A stretch of 9,904 nt of DNA from Clostridia bacterium (GTDB lineage: Bacteria; Bacillota; Clostridia; Christensenellales; UBA1242): assembly GCA_017408305.1 (NCBI GenBank), contig JAFQUU010000021.1, positions 1 through 9,904 of the forward strand, read 5' to 3'. Position 1 is the stretch's first letter, and each line of letters starts with the position of its first letter. The position numbers and the translations under genes were made by a program. The notes beneath the pieces were generated by a model. That model saw only the letters and a program-made list of their open reading frames with translations. It was not told where the DNA came from and did no database searches. This document shows positions 5,202-9,904 of the stretch, piece after piece.

Positions 5202-6488
5202 ATGCAAACTGCATTATATGTTATTTTTATTGCAATTTTAACACTCTCTGCTTTATGCCTAATTTTTTATATTCCAAGAATTTTTGCATGGTTTTATGGC
5301 TTTAAAAAACAAAGCATTTTAATTAACTCAAAGAAAAATCGCTTTGCCATAATCGTGCCTGCACGAGATGAAAGCCATGTAATCTCTACGCTTTTTAATA
5401 GTTTAAAAAAGCAAACTTATGACCAAACTTTATTTGACACACATGTGCTTGTAAAAACCGAAGAAGACAAAACCGTTGAGCTTACAAAAGAATTTGGTGG
5501 AATTGTCCACGTAATCAAAGAAAAGGTTTGCAAGGGCCACGACATAAACATGGCACTTCAAAAAATATTGAAAGAAGCCCCAAACAAGTATGATGCCTAT
5601 ATCGTAATTGACGCTGACTGCTGTGTTGACAAAGACTTTTTGAAAGAAATGAACAACGCAATGGCAAGTGGCAGACAAATTATTCAAGCCAAACAACTTG
5701 TAAAGAATCGCTTATACTCTGATAAAAAAGCAAACAACTGGGTTACAAGGTGCAATGGCCTTATTTGGACAATGATTGATGAAATCGGCAACAAGTTTAA
5801 GTCTAGACACCAAATAATAAATATGACAATCGGCACAGGTGTGATGCTTAGAAGCGATGTTGTCAAACGACTTGGTGGTTGGCCATACGACAAAACCCTT
5901 ACTGAAGACATTGAACTTATGTATGACAGTGTTTGCAAGGGCTTCACTACATTTTATTACAATCGTGCAAAAATCTATGTTGAAGAAAGCACAAGTTTGA
6001 CAGAAACAAACAAAAGAAGAACTCGTTGGATGACTGGTGTTGTGGACAGTAAACGCCTTTACAACAAAAAAGTTAAATCACTTCCACAAACTTGGAAAAA
6101 CATTAAAAACACCTACTATGCAAATGCACTTACTCCTGCCTATTGGTTTTGTGGCATAAACACCTTGGCATGTGCTGGATTTTTGGGGATTGGGATTATT
6201 GCACTGATATTTAACCCTGCCATAGCCCTTAGTTGTCTTATGTATGCAATTGTGTGCTTTTTGAATATTTATCTTGGCTTTTTTGCTTTGACGCTATTTT
6301 GCCTGCTTGTTGACAGAAAAACAAACAAATTTTCTTTTTGGGAAAATATCCAAACCCTTTTTGTGCACCCACTTTTCTATATGGGATACATCCCAATTGT
6401 TGCTAAGGCCCTCCTTGGCAAACAACCACAAGTTTGGAAAGTCATTAAAAGAATGGATTTGAAAGGAGAACAAAATATCAATGACTAG
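5202..6488 (+). CDS. Membrane GT2-family glycosyltransferase
   Basis: This is a 428-residue protein with one N-terminal membrane helix (about 3-33), a cytoplasmic GT-A domain and two or three C-terminal membrane segments (about 311-337, 340-370, possibly 385-403). The processive-type GT2 signatures are in order: VPARDE (52-57), the DxD D137-A-D139, GTGVMLR (211-217), TED (234-236) carrying the catalytic base, and RRTRW (272-276), the (Q/R)xxRW equivalent. Such enzymes move sugar from a nucleotide-sugar to a lipid or growing glycan at the inner membrane face; donor and acceptor cannot be read from sequence. The first of three overlapping genes, it is followed by two acyltransferases, so glycolipid synthesis is favoured over polysaccharide export. 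The ATG at 5202 follows AGGAG (5191-5195) by 6 nt; an upstream in-frame TTG at 5178 lies before that site and is rejected. Confidence 0.93.
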   Translation: MQTALYVIFIAILTLSALCLIFYIPRIFAWFYGFKKQSILINSKKNRFAIIVPARDESHVISTLFNSLKKQTYDQTLFDTHVLVKTEEDKTVELTKEFGGIVHVIKEKVCKGHDINMALQKILKEAPNKYDAYIVIDADCCVDKDFLKEMNNAMASGRQIIQAKQLVKNRLYSDKKANNWVTRCNGLIWTMIDEIGNKFKSRHQIINMTIGTGVMLRSDVVKRLGGWPYDKTLTEDIELMYDSVCKGFTTFYYNRAKIYVEESTSLTETNKRRTRWMTGVVDSKRLYNKKVKSLPQTWKNIKNTYYANALTPAYWFCGINTLACAGFLGIGIIALIFNPAIALSCLMYAIVCFLNIYLGFFALTLFCLLVDRKTNKFSFWENIQTLFVHPLFYMGYIPIVAKALLGKQPQVWKVIKRMDLKGEQNIND

Positions 6489-7359
6489 ACAAGAAGTTGT
6501 AAGTCTTATAAATGAATGCGAAAAAAACGGGCAATTTGACCAGCATGTTGACCCAATTGATTGGGACAACGCTTTGCCTGTTGATGGCAGTTTTAATTAC
6601 TTAAGAAAAGGTCTTAAGCAATTTTTACAACACACATTTATTGTAAAACCTTTTACAAACAAAGTTGCCAAGAAAGACTTTTTGGTGGAGGTTAAAGGCA
6701 AGGAAAACTTAAAAGGTATAAAAAATGCAATTGTAACTTGCAATCACATCAATAAGTTTGATTGCCTTGTTGCAAAGTATGGGCTTAAAGGCCATAAACT
6801 TCGCATTACTGCTGGGCACTTTAACAACCAAAAAGGCTGGTTTGGCGAAATGATGCGTGTTGGTGGGCTTATGCCACTTTCGCCAAACTTTTCTGCAATG
6901 AAAAATTTTAATGATGCAATGGGGCACCTTCTAACCCGAGGCACCTATGTTATGTTCTACCCTGAACAAGCAATGTGGTGGAACTATAAAAAGCCTCGCC
7001 CATTTAAAAATGGAGCGTTCCACTATGCAGTTAAGCACAATGTGCCAGTAATTCCGCTTTTTATCACTATGAAAGATAGACCTGAACTTGATGAGGAAAC
7101 TGGCTTTCCAAAACAAAAATACACACTTCATATTATGCCTGCAATTTACCCAAACCAAAACTTGCCAAAGGCAGAAAATGTGGAATATGTTAAAAATGCA
7201 AACTACAACGCCTGCAAAGCAAAGTATGAAGAAGTTTATAAAATTCCACTTACCTACACTTGTGATGAAAAATCTGACAAAATTATTGAATTTAAAACCA
7301 AAGCACAATCACTTGTTAGCACTTTAGAAACCAATCATCAAGGAGAACTTCATTGCTAA
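6481..7359 (+). CDS. PlsC-type (1-acylglycerol-3-phosphate acyltransferase superfamily) acyltransferase
   Basis: This 292-residue protein has an acyltransferase core at about 65-200. Motif I is NHINKFD (88-94), which gives the catalytic H89-x4-D94. Motif II is probably around GGLMPLSP (128-135). Motif III is YPEQ (160-163), where FPEG is usual. Motif IV is VPVIPLF (188-194). An unusual N-terminal stretch of about 65 residues and an 80-residue C-terminal tail extend the minimal fold. There is no clear transmembrane helix, so it is likely a peripheral membrane enzyme moving fatty acyl groups from acyl-ACP or acyl-CoA to a lipid or sugar hydroxyl. It overlaps the glycosyltransferase by 8 nt, and its own AAAGGAG (6462-6468) lies inside that gene, which suggests coupled translation. 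The YPEQ variant and the partners point to an acceptor other than plain lysophosphatidate, though this is inference. Confidence 0.9.
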   Translation: MTRQEVVSLINECEKNGQFDQHVDPIDWDNALPVDGSFNYLRKGLKQFLQHTFIVKPFTNKVAKKDFLVEVKGKENLKGIKNAIVTCNHINKFDCLVAKYGLKGHKLRITAGHFNNQKGWFGEMMRVGGLMPLSPNFSAMKNFNDAMGHLLTRGTYVMFYPEQAMWWNYKKPRPFKNGAFHYAVKHNVPVIPLFITMKDRPELDEETGFPKQKYTLHIMPAIYPNQNLPKAENVEYVKNANYNACKAKYEEVYKIPLTYTCDEKSDKIIEFKTKAQSLVSTLETNHQGELHC

Positions 7360-7940
7360 GATACTATATACTAATCATTATCGCTTCAAATGTAGGCATT
7401 ATGGGCCTAAACCTTTTGGCATACGGAAACCAAATTTCTGTACTTTTTGCTGTGCTTTCGCCAATCCTTGCAACAGTTGCAGTAATACTTCTTGATGCGA
7501 TTGTGGCAATCATAACAAGAGCACTACCTAAAGATTGGCTTTCGCCTTTTGGCAGTGCCTTTTCTGTATCAAAAAAAGAACGAAAGTTTTTGGACAAACT
7601 TAAAGTCAAGGCTTGGAAAGACAAAATTCCTGAGATGGGCAGATTTTTGTGCAATTTTGACAAAACCAAGGTTCAAGACAACCCAACAAGCGATTATGTC
7701 CTCACTTTTCTTCATGAAACCACTATGGCAGAGGCAATGCACTTTATGTCAATCTTTGCAGGTTTTTTGCTTCTTCTTATTCCAATTCCAAACGCACAAA
7801 TCAGCATACTGTTTGTTGTGCTTGTCAACGCCATTTTGCAAATTCCACCCGTTCTTGTTCAACGCTACAATCGCCCAAAACTTATAGCATACTACACTCG
7901 CTTAAAACGAAAAGAAAACAAGTCCCCTTTTTTATCATAG
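7353..7940 (+). CDS. CrtO-like (glycosyl-4,4'-diaponeurosporenoate acyltransferase family) membrane protein
   Basis: This is a 195-residue integral membrane protein with predicted helices at about 3-25, 28-57, 131-147 and 150-167. The central region holds WKDKIPEMG (88-96), E122, E127xxH130, N159 and QRYNR (170-174). This W-K-D-x-x-P-E ... E-x-x-H ... N ... QRYNRxxL pattern is what I recall of the CrtO family, which acylates the sugar of a glycosylated carotenoid acid in staphyloxanthin synthesis; members are common in Clostridia that make no carotenoid. The TTG at 7353 is taken as start because AAGGAG (7340-7345) is 7 nt upstream. It overlaps the previous stop by 7 nt; the first in-frame ATG is 16 codons later inside the first helix. 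It is the last gene of the operon, followed by a strong terminator. Confidence 0.85.
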   Translation: MLRYYILIIIASNVGIMGLNLLAYGNQISVLFAVLSPILATVAVILLDAIVAIITRALPKDWLSPFGSAFSVSKKERKFLDKLKVKAWKDKIPEMGRFLCNFDKTKVQDNPTSDYVLTFLHETTMAEAMHFMSIFAGFLLLLIPIPNAQISILFVVLVNAILQIPPVLVQRYNRPKLIAYYTRLKRKENKSPFLS

Positions 7941-7941
7941 A

Positions 7942-7975
7942 AAAAACCCTTAAGCATTATCGTTTAAGGGTTTTT
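7942..7975. terminator. Strong bidirectional terminator between the operon and alkD
   Basis: A perfect 12-bp stem joins 7942-7953 (A5-CCC-TTAA) to 7964-7975 (TTAA-GGG-T5), with one more C-G and one G-T pair possible inside. It serves the operon on the plus strand. On the minus strand it is part of the alkD coding sequence: the last few codons and stop of alkD are the hairpin. Confidence 0.85.
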
Positions 7976-8631
7976 AAATATTCTTTTTGTTGGGGAGAGA
8001 TACGGAAGCTTTCCACTGCTTTTTGGATTGTTTTGTTGTGTACCCAAACGGAAAGAGTTTTTGATTTTAAAATTTCAAGCACCTTTTCATTTTGATAACA
8101 AAGAGCTGTCGCAAAAAACCAAGAAATCATCATATTGATATAATACTCTTCACTTTTTATGTTTTTCACAAGGTCAAAAATCTCATCAGAAAAATTTTCC
8201 TTTAAAAAGTGTGTCATAAGCATAAGAACTGCAAACCTAACTTCGTAAGTTCTAGATGATTTTAGCCAAGTTTTGATTTCATTTAAAAGTGCTTCTTTAT
8301 GCTTTATAAAAACCTTTGGCTTAAGACTGTCGCACACTGCCCAGTTGTCAACAAAAGGCAAAAAACTTTTGACTTTTTCAATGCACTCATCATAGTCTTT
8401 CAGCCCACACAAAATTTGGGCATGAAGCATATTCTCTTCATAAAACTTGTGTGGAAGGTTGTTTAAGAACACTACCTTTTCAATTTCCTGCAAACTTTTA
8501 GCAAGGTTTCTTATATCTGGCACTCTTACGCCAATCACAAGGTCTGGATTAATTGTGGGCATGAGTTTTTGATGAAAAGCCTTGTACTTTAAGTCCTGTT
8601 TTTCAAAAAGAAGTTTTTTGATTGTGTCCAT
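7957..8631 (-). CDS. alkD: AlkD-family DNA alkylation repair enzyme
   Basis: HEAT-repeat DNA glycosylase family acting on alkylated bases such as 7-methylguanine and 3-methyladenine. At 224 residues it is close to the typical 220-240. The sequence shows the family N-terminus (YKAFHQKL, 16-23; VIGVRVPDIRNLAK, 32-45), DNWAVCD (96-102) with W98 and D102 matching the catalytic Trp/Asp pair four residues apart, R132 in TYEVRFAVLMLMTHF, and W171 in YYINMMISWF. R132 to W171 is 39 residues, the spacing I recall for R148/W187 of Bacillus cereus AlkD. The chosen start is the ATG at 8631 (MDTIKK). An in-frame ATG at 8712 would translate through a terminator and the promoter and adds unrelated residues. 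There is no Shine-Dalgarno; a consensus promoter places transcription initiation at the ATG. Monocistronic. Confidence 0.93.
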   Translation of the reverse strand: MDTIKKLLFEKQDLKYKAFHQKLMPTINPDLVIGVRVPDIRNLAKSLQEIEKVVFLNNLPHKFYEENMLHAQILCGLKDYDECIEKVKSFLPFVDNWAVCDSLKPKVFIKHKEALLNEIKTWLKSSRTYEVRFAVLMLMTHFLKENFSDEIFDLVKNIKSEEYYINMMISWFFATALCYQNEKVLEILKSKTLSVWVHNKTIQKAVESFRISPQQKEYLKTLKR

Positions 8632-8637
8632 AACTTT

Positions 8638-8667
8638 ATTATAAAAGCATTTTTGCTTATTTGTCAA
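8638..8667 (-). promoter_or_regulatory. Consensus promoter of alkD, predicted leaderless, with spacer dyad
   Basis: On the minus strand: TTGACA (8662-8667), an 18-nt spacer and TATAAT (8638-8643), both perfect hexamers. Only AAAGTT separates the -10 from the ATG at 8631. The spacer contains the dyad AAGCA-N4-TGCTT (8645-8658), a possible repressor site. Confidence 0.75.
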
Positions 8668-8670
8668 ACA

Positions 8671-8690
8671 AAAAAAATCCCAAACGGGAC
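8671..8690 (-). terminator. Short hairpin terminator of the Cys-rich gene
   Basis: On the minus strand TCCC-GTTT-GGGA (8678-8689) is followed by T7 (8671-8677). The stem is only 4 bp plus a G-T pair, so it is weak. It ends immediately before the alkD -35 box. Confidence 0.45.
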
Positions 8691-8708
8691 AAAAATGTGT
8701 ATGTATGC

Positions 8709-8730
8709 CCAAAAGGCAAATGCCTTTTGG
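8709..8730. repeat. 22-bp palindrome in the 3' region of the Cys-rich gene
   Basis: The arms CCAAAAGGCA (8709-8718) and TGCCTTTTGG (8721-8730) are perfect 10-bp complements around a 2-bp centre. In the minus-strand transcript it forms a stable hairpin 14 nt after the stop codon of the Cys-rich gene, but no T-tract follows it, so it is not a canonical terminator. It may protect or process the 3' end, or be a binding site. Confidence 0.7.
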
Positions 8731-8743
8731 AAAAAATAATTAA

Positions 8744-9007
8744 TTAATAGCCATAATAATCGTCATCATCATAATTGTCATAGCCCCAAGAAGTATTTTG
8801 TCTTGGGCACTTGCAGAAACGCCAGTCATTTGCACAAGAGTGATTGCCAGAAACCCAGCCACCACTATTCCCTCTGCCCGAGCAGCCTTGGCCACCTTGC
8901 CAAGAAGTGTTTTGGTTGTGATGTTTACAACCACAGCCATTTCCACTGCCCTGTGGACGCTGACAGCGACAATTATTTTGCCTATCAAAGCAATAACAAG
9001 TCATCAT
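8744..9007 (-). CDS. Small Cys/Gly/Asn-rich protein with four CxC motifs and acidic-Tyr tail
   Basis: This 87-residue hydrophilic protein contains ten Cys, eight of them in four CxC pairs (CYC 4-6, CRC 13-15, CGC 25-27, CKC 65-67), plus C42 and C58. The motif QNTSW occurs twice (32-36 and 70-74). The C-terminus is a run of Asp and Tyr (DNYDDDDYYGY). The composition suggests a metal-binding or disulphide-crosslinked structural protein, perhaps of a spore or cell surface layer, but I recognise no family. The frame is preferred over two competing frames because it has AAGGG about 9 nt upstream, uses the window's favoured codons, and ends in a natural low-complexity tail. Two adjacent ATGs (9007, 9004) could start it. 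The local base composition is richer in G and C than the neighbours because of Gly and Cys codons. Confidence 0.7.
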   Translation of the reverse strand: MMTCYCFDRQNNCRCQRPQGSGNGCGCKHHNQNTSWQGGQGCSGRGNSGGWVSGNHSCANDWRFCKCPRQNTSWGYDNYDDDDYYGY

Positions 9008-9044
9008 TTGTTTTATCCCTTTTGCTTAAAAAAGTTTTCTTCTG

Positions 9045-9073
9045 TTGGGGGCAATTAAAAATCTTACCCCCAA
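9045..9073. repeat. TTGGGGG/CCCCCAA inverted repeat in a divergent promoter region
   Basis: The 7-bp arms TTGGGGG (9045-9051) and CCCCCAA (9067-9073) flank a 15-bp A/T-rich spacer, so the arm centres are about 22 bp (two helical turns) apart. G/C runs of this kind are rare in this window. It lies 38 bp before the Cys-rich gene and 100 bp before the gene at 9173. The rest of 9008-9172 contains only the promoter listed next. Confidence 0.6.
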
Positions 9074-9126
9074 ATCATACTATGAAGCCTAAATCTTTTT
9101 GGTTACACCCAAAATGGTGGTTTTGT

Positions 9127-9155
9127 TTGACAAAATTTTTTGTTTTGTGTAATAT
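9127..9155 (+). promoter_or_regulatory. Promoter of the gene at 9173
   Basis: TTGACA (9127-9132), a 17-nt spacer and TAATAT (9150-9155), with the expected start near 9162. The leader would be about 11 nt and holds only a weak AGAGAG ribosome binding site. Confidence 0.55.
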
Positions 9156-9172
9156 ATTAAAAAGAGAGTTCA

Positions 9173-9622
9173 ATGGTTCAACGGGATAATATAAAAAATA
9201 TAGTTAAAATTAAAAGTCAGGCAAGCACAGGCCTTCTTGTTGTGCACGCAACTGAGGATAGTTTCAGTTTATCGCTGGAATCTTCAAACCCAGAAAACCC
9301 TCCCCCGAGAAGTTTTATAATTCCTAAATCAAGCGAAGTTTACGCCGTTTTTGGCGAATTTTTTCAAGGGTGCTCAAATCTAAACCATGCCAGCATTTTG
9401 ATTGATGAAAAACAAGGCATTGAGCACGCAAGCATAATGCTGTTTTCGTCAAAACCAAATGGCATATATATTCAGTTTGCCACAGAACCAAAACAAAATC
9501 AAACAGTTTGCCACCTTGACAAAAACAACCCACGCCTTACAAATCTTTACATAAATTTGTTTAAAGACCTGCAGAATATTAAACGCACACCAACAGAAAC
9601 CTTTGAAATGTCCATGAGTTAA
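9173..9622 (+). CDS. Unrecognised 149-residue soluble protein
   Basis: There is no signal peptide, membrane segment or motif that I can name. The first 30 residues are a basic IKNIVKIKSQ stretch leading into alternating hydrophobic residues (TGLLVVHATEDSFSLSLES). The middle (PPPRSFIIPKSSEVYAVFGEF) and the part around GIYIQFATE also look beta-rich, and the last 30 residues look helical. The general impression is a small beta-sandwich or PilZ-like/SH3-like size class, but no signature supports a particular fold. The ATG at 9173 has a weak AGAGAG site 5-6 nt upstream and its own promoter. The stop is followed within 3 nt by a potential structured RNA element and then a terminator, so the mRNA 3' end is unusually elaborate. 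Function unknown. Confidence 0.8.
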   Translation: MVQRDNIKNIVKIKSQASTGLLVVHATEDSFSLSLESSNPENPPPRSFIIPKSSEVYAVFGEFFQGCSNLNHASILIDEKQGIEHASIMLFSSKPNGIYIQFATEPKQNQTVCHLDKNNPRLTNLYINLFKDLQNIKRTPTETFEMSMS

Positions 9623-9625
9623 TCC

Positions 9626-9748
9626 TACTGCAGATAAACAGTGCAAATGCTTCGTTTACTGCAAAACGCCCTAAAACAGTCGTTTAGGACACTAAACTCC
9701 TGCTTTATGTCATTTTACGAGCCTTGCCTTGCTTGTTTCTCTGCAGTA
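9626..9748 (+). ncRNA. Candidate structured RNA element or small inverted-repeat element
   Basis: The 123-nt segment is bounded by perfectly complementary 9-nt ends, TACTGCAGA (9626-9634) and TCTGCAGTA (9740-9748). Inside are a bulged hairpin (CAGT 9639-9642 with ACTG 9658-9661, plus AAA/TTT pairs) and two mutually exclusive hairpins that share one strand: CCTAAA/TTTAGG (9670-9675 with 9683-9688) or GTTTAG/CTAAAC (9682-9687 with 9692-9697). No start codon with a ribosome binding site is seen. It may be a 3'-UTR-derived small RNA, a regulatory element, or a MITE-like repeat; it matches no riboswitch class I know. Confidence 0.4.
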
Positions 9749-9764
9749 TGAGATATTTTACCAC

Positions 9765-9793
9765 ATCCATAATTTCATTTATGGATTTTTTTT
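9765..9793 (+). terminator. Intrinsic terminator after the 9173 gene and RNA element
   Basis: An 8-bp stem joins ATCCATAA (9765-9772) to TTATGGAT (9779-9786) with a 6-nt loop, followed by T8 (9786-9793). Confidence 0.85.
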
Positions 9794-9800
9794 AGTTTGC

Positions 9801-9828
9801 TTGACAAATCTATATTTTTTGATATTAT
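9801..9828 (+). promoter_or_regulatory. Promoter of the gene at 9851
   Basis: TTGACA (9801-9806), a 16-nt spacer and TATTAT (9823-9828). The expected start is near 9835, just before the AAAGGAG ribosome binding site. Confidence 0.7.
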
Positions 9829-9850
9829 TTCAAAAAAGGAGACCGATATC

Positions 9851-9904
9851 ATGTTTGGAAAACAAAAGAACATCACAAAAGAAATTACAAACCTAAACAA
9901 CCAG
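9851..9904 (+). CDS. Start of an unrecognised gene (runs off the window edge)
   Basis: Eighteen codons are visible from the ATG at 9851, beginning MFGKQKNITK and open to the last base. AAAGGAG lies 9 nt upstream and a good promoter precedes it, so the gene is very likely real. The short polar N-terminus gives no clue to function and shows no signal peptide. Confidence 0.8.
   Translation, partial: MFGKQKNITKEITNLNNQ

Noticed and set aside
5202..7940. Complete staphyloxanthin-type carotenoid cluster
   Set aside because: No CrtM, CrtN or CrtP homolog is present; only GT2 and CrtO-like genes are seen.
8632..8712. AlkD extended N-terminally to ATG 8712
   Set aside because: The extra 27 residues run through a consensus promoter and a terminator and are not part of the family, which begins close to MDTIKK.
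8740..8988. Hydrophobic minus-strand frame overlapping the Cys-rich gene
   Set aside because: A +1 reading of Gly/Asn/Cys codons gives Val/Ala/Met-rich sequence by itself; no Shine-Dalgarno precedes it, and the acidic-Tyr tail is lost.
8803..9189. Plus-strand open frame of 128 codons opposite the Cys-rich gene, and a shorter one at 8798-9058
   Set aside because: No ribosome binding site and odd composition; they look like mirror images of the Gly/Cys-rich minus-strand gene.

Overview
The window is AT-rich DNA from what is most likely a low-GC member of the Bacillota (Clostridia-like, probably an uncultured gut-type lineage). This rests on the A/T-biased codons, strong AGGAG/GGAGG ribosome binding sites on many genes, normal use of TGG for Trp, consensus TTGACA/TATAAT promoters, intrinsic terminators in nearly every intergenic gap, and protein families typical of the group. 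I saw no tRNA, rRNA, CRISPR array, insertion sequence or phage gene. The lineage is an inference.

Layout: (1) 1-334, minus: 5'-proximal part of an unrecognised gene. (2) 486-950, plus: small unrecognised protein with a faint ADP-ribosyltransferase-like look, closed by a terminator. (3) 1028-2539, plus: large unassigned protein with an HELSH zinc-peptidase motif, convergent with (4) tyrS (2561-3787, minus), with a bidirectional terminator holding both stop codons. (5) 3910-4239, plus: four-helix ferritin-like protein whose metal-ligand spacing resembles encapsulated ferritins. (6) 4329-4988, minus: XRE-type regulator with four membrane segments. (7) 5202-7940, plus: a tightly overlapping three-gene membrane operon (GT2 glycosyltransferase, PlsC-type acyltransferase, CrtO-like membrane acyltransferase). 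(8) 7957-8631, minus: AlkD-type DNA glycosylase. (9) 8744-9007, minus: Cys/Gly-rich protein with four CxC motifs. (10) 9173-9622, plus: unrecognised 149-residue protein, followed by a potentially structured RNA segment and terminator. (11) 9851-end, plus: beginning of another gene.

How it fits together: the core of interest is 4329-7940. A membrane-tethered XRE regulator is divergent from an operon that looks able to glycosylate and doubly acylate a lipid acceptor. The 213-bp gap between them carries three TCTACT elements spaced at 30 and 20 bp, two of them in dyads and hairpins, which look like operators and/or attenuators. The GT + CrtO-like pairing recalls the last two steps of staphyloxanthin synthesis (CrtQ, CrtO), but no carotenoid backbone gene is visible, so the product is more likely an uncharacterised acylated glycolipid.

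A second theme is translation initiation. Six complete genes and the two partial ones have clear Shine-Dalgarno sites or a recognisable AGGA/AAGGAG, but the zincin gene, alkD and probably the XRE gene have their -10 box only 6-8 nt before the ATG and no Shine-Dalgarno, which predicts leaderless or nearly leaderless mRNAs.
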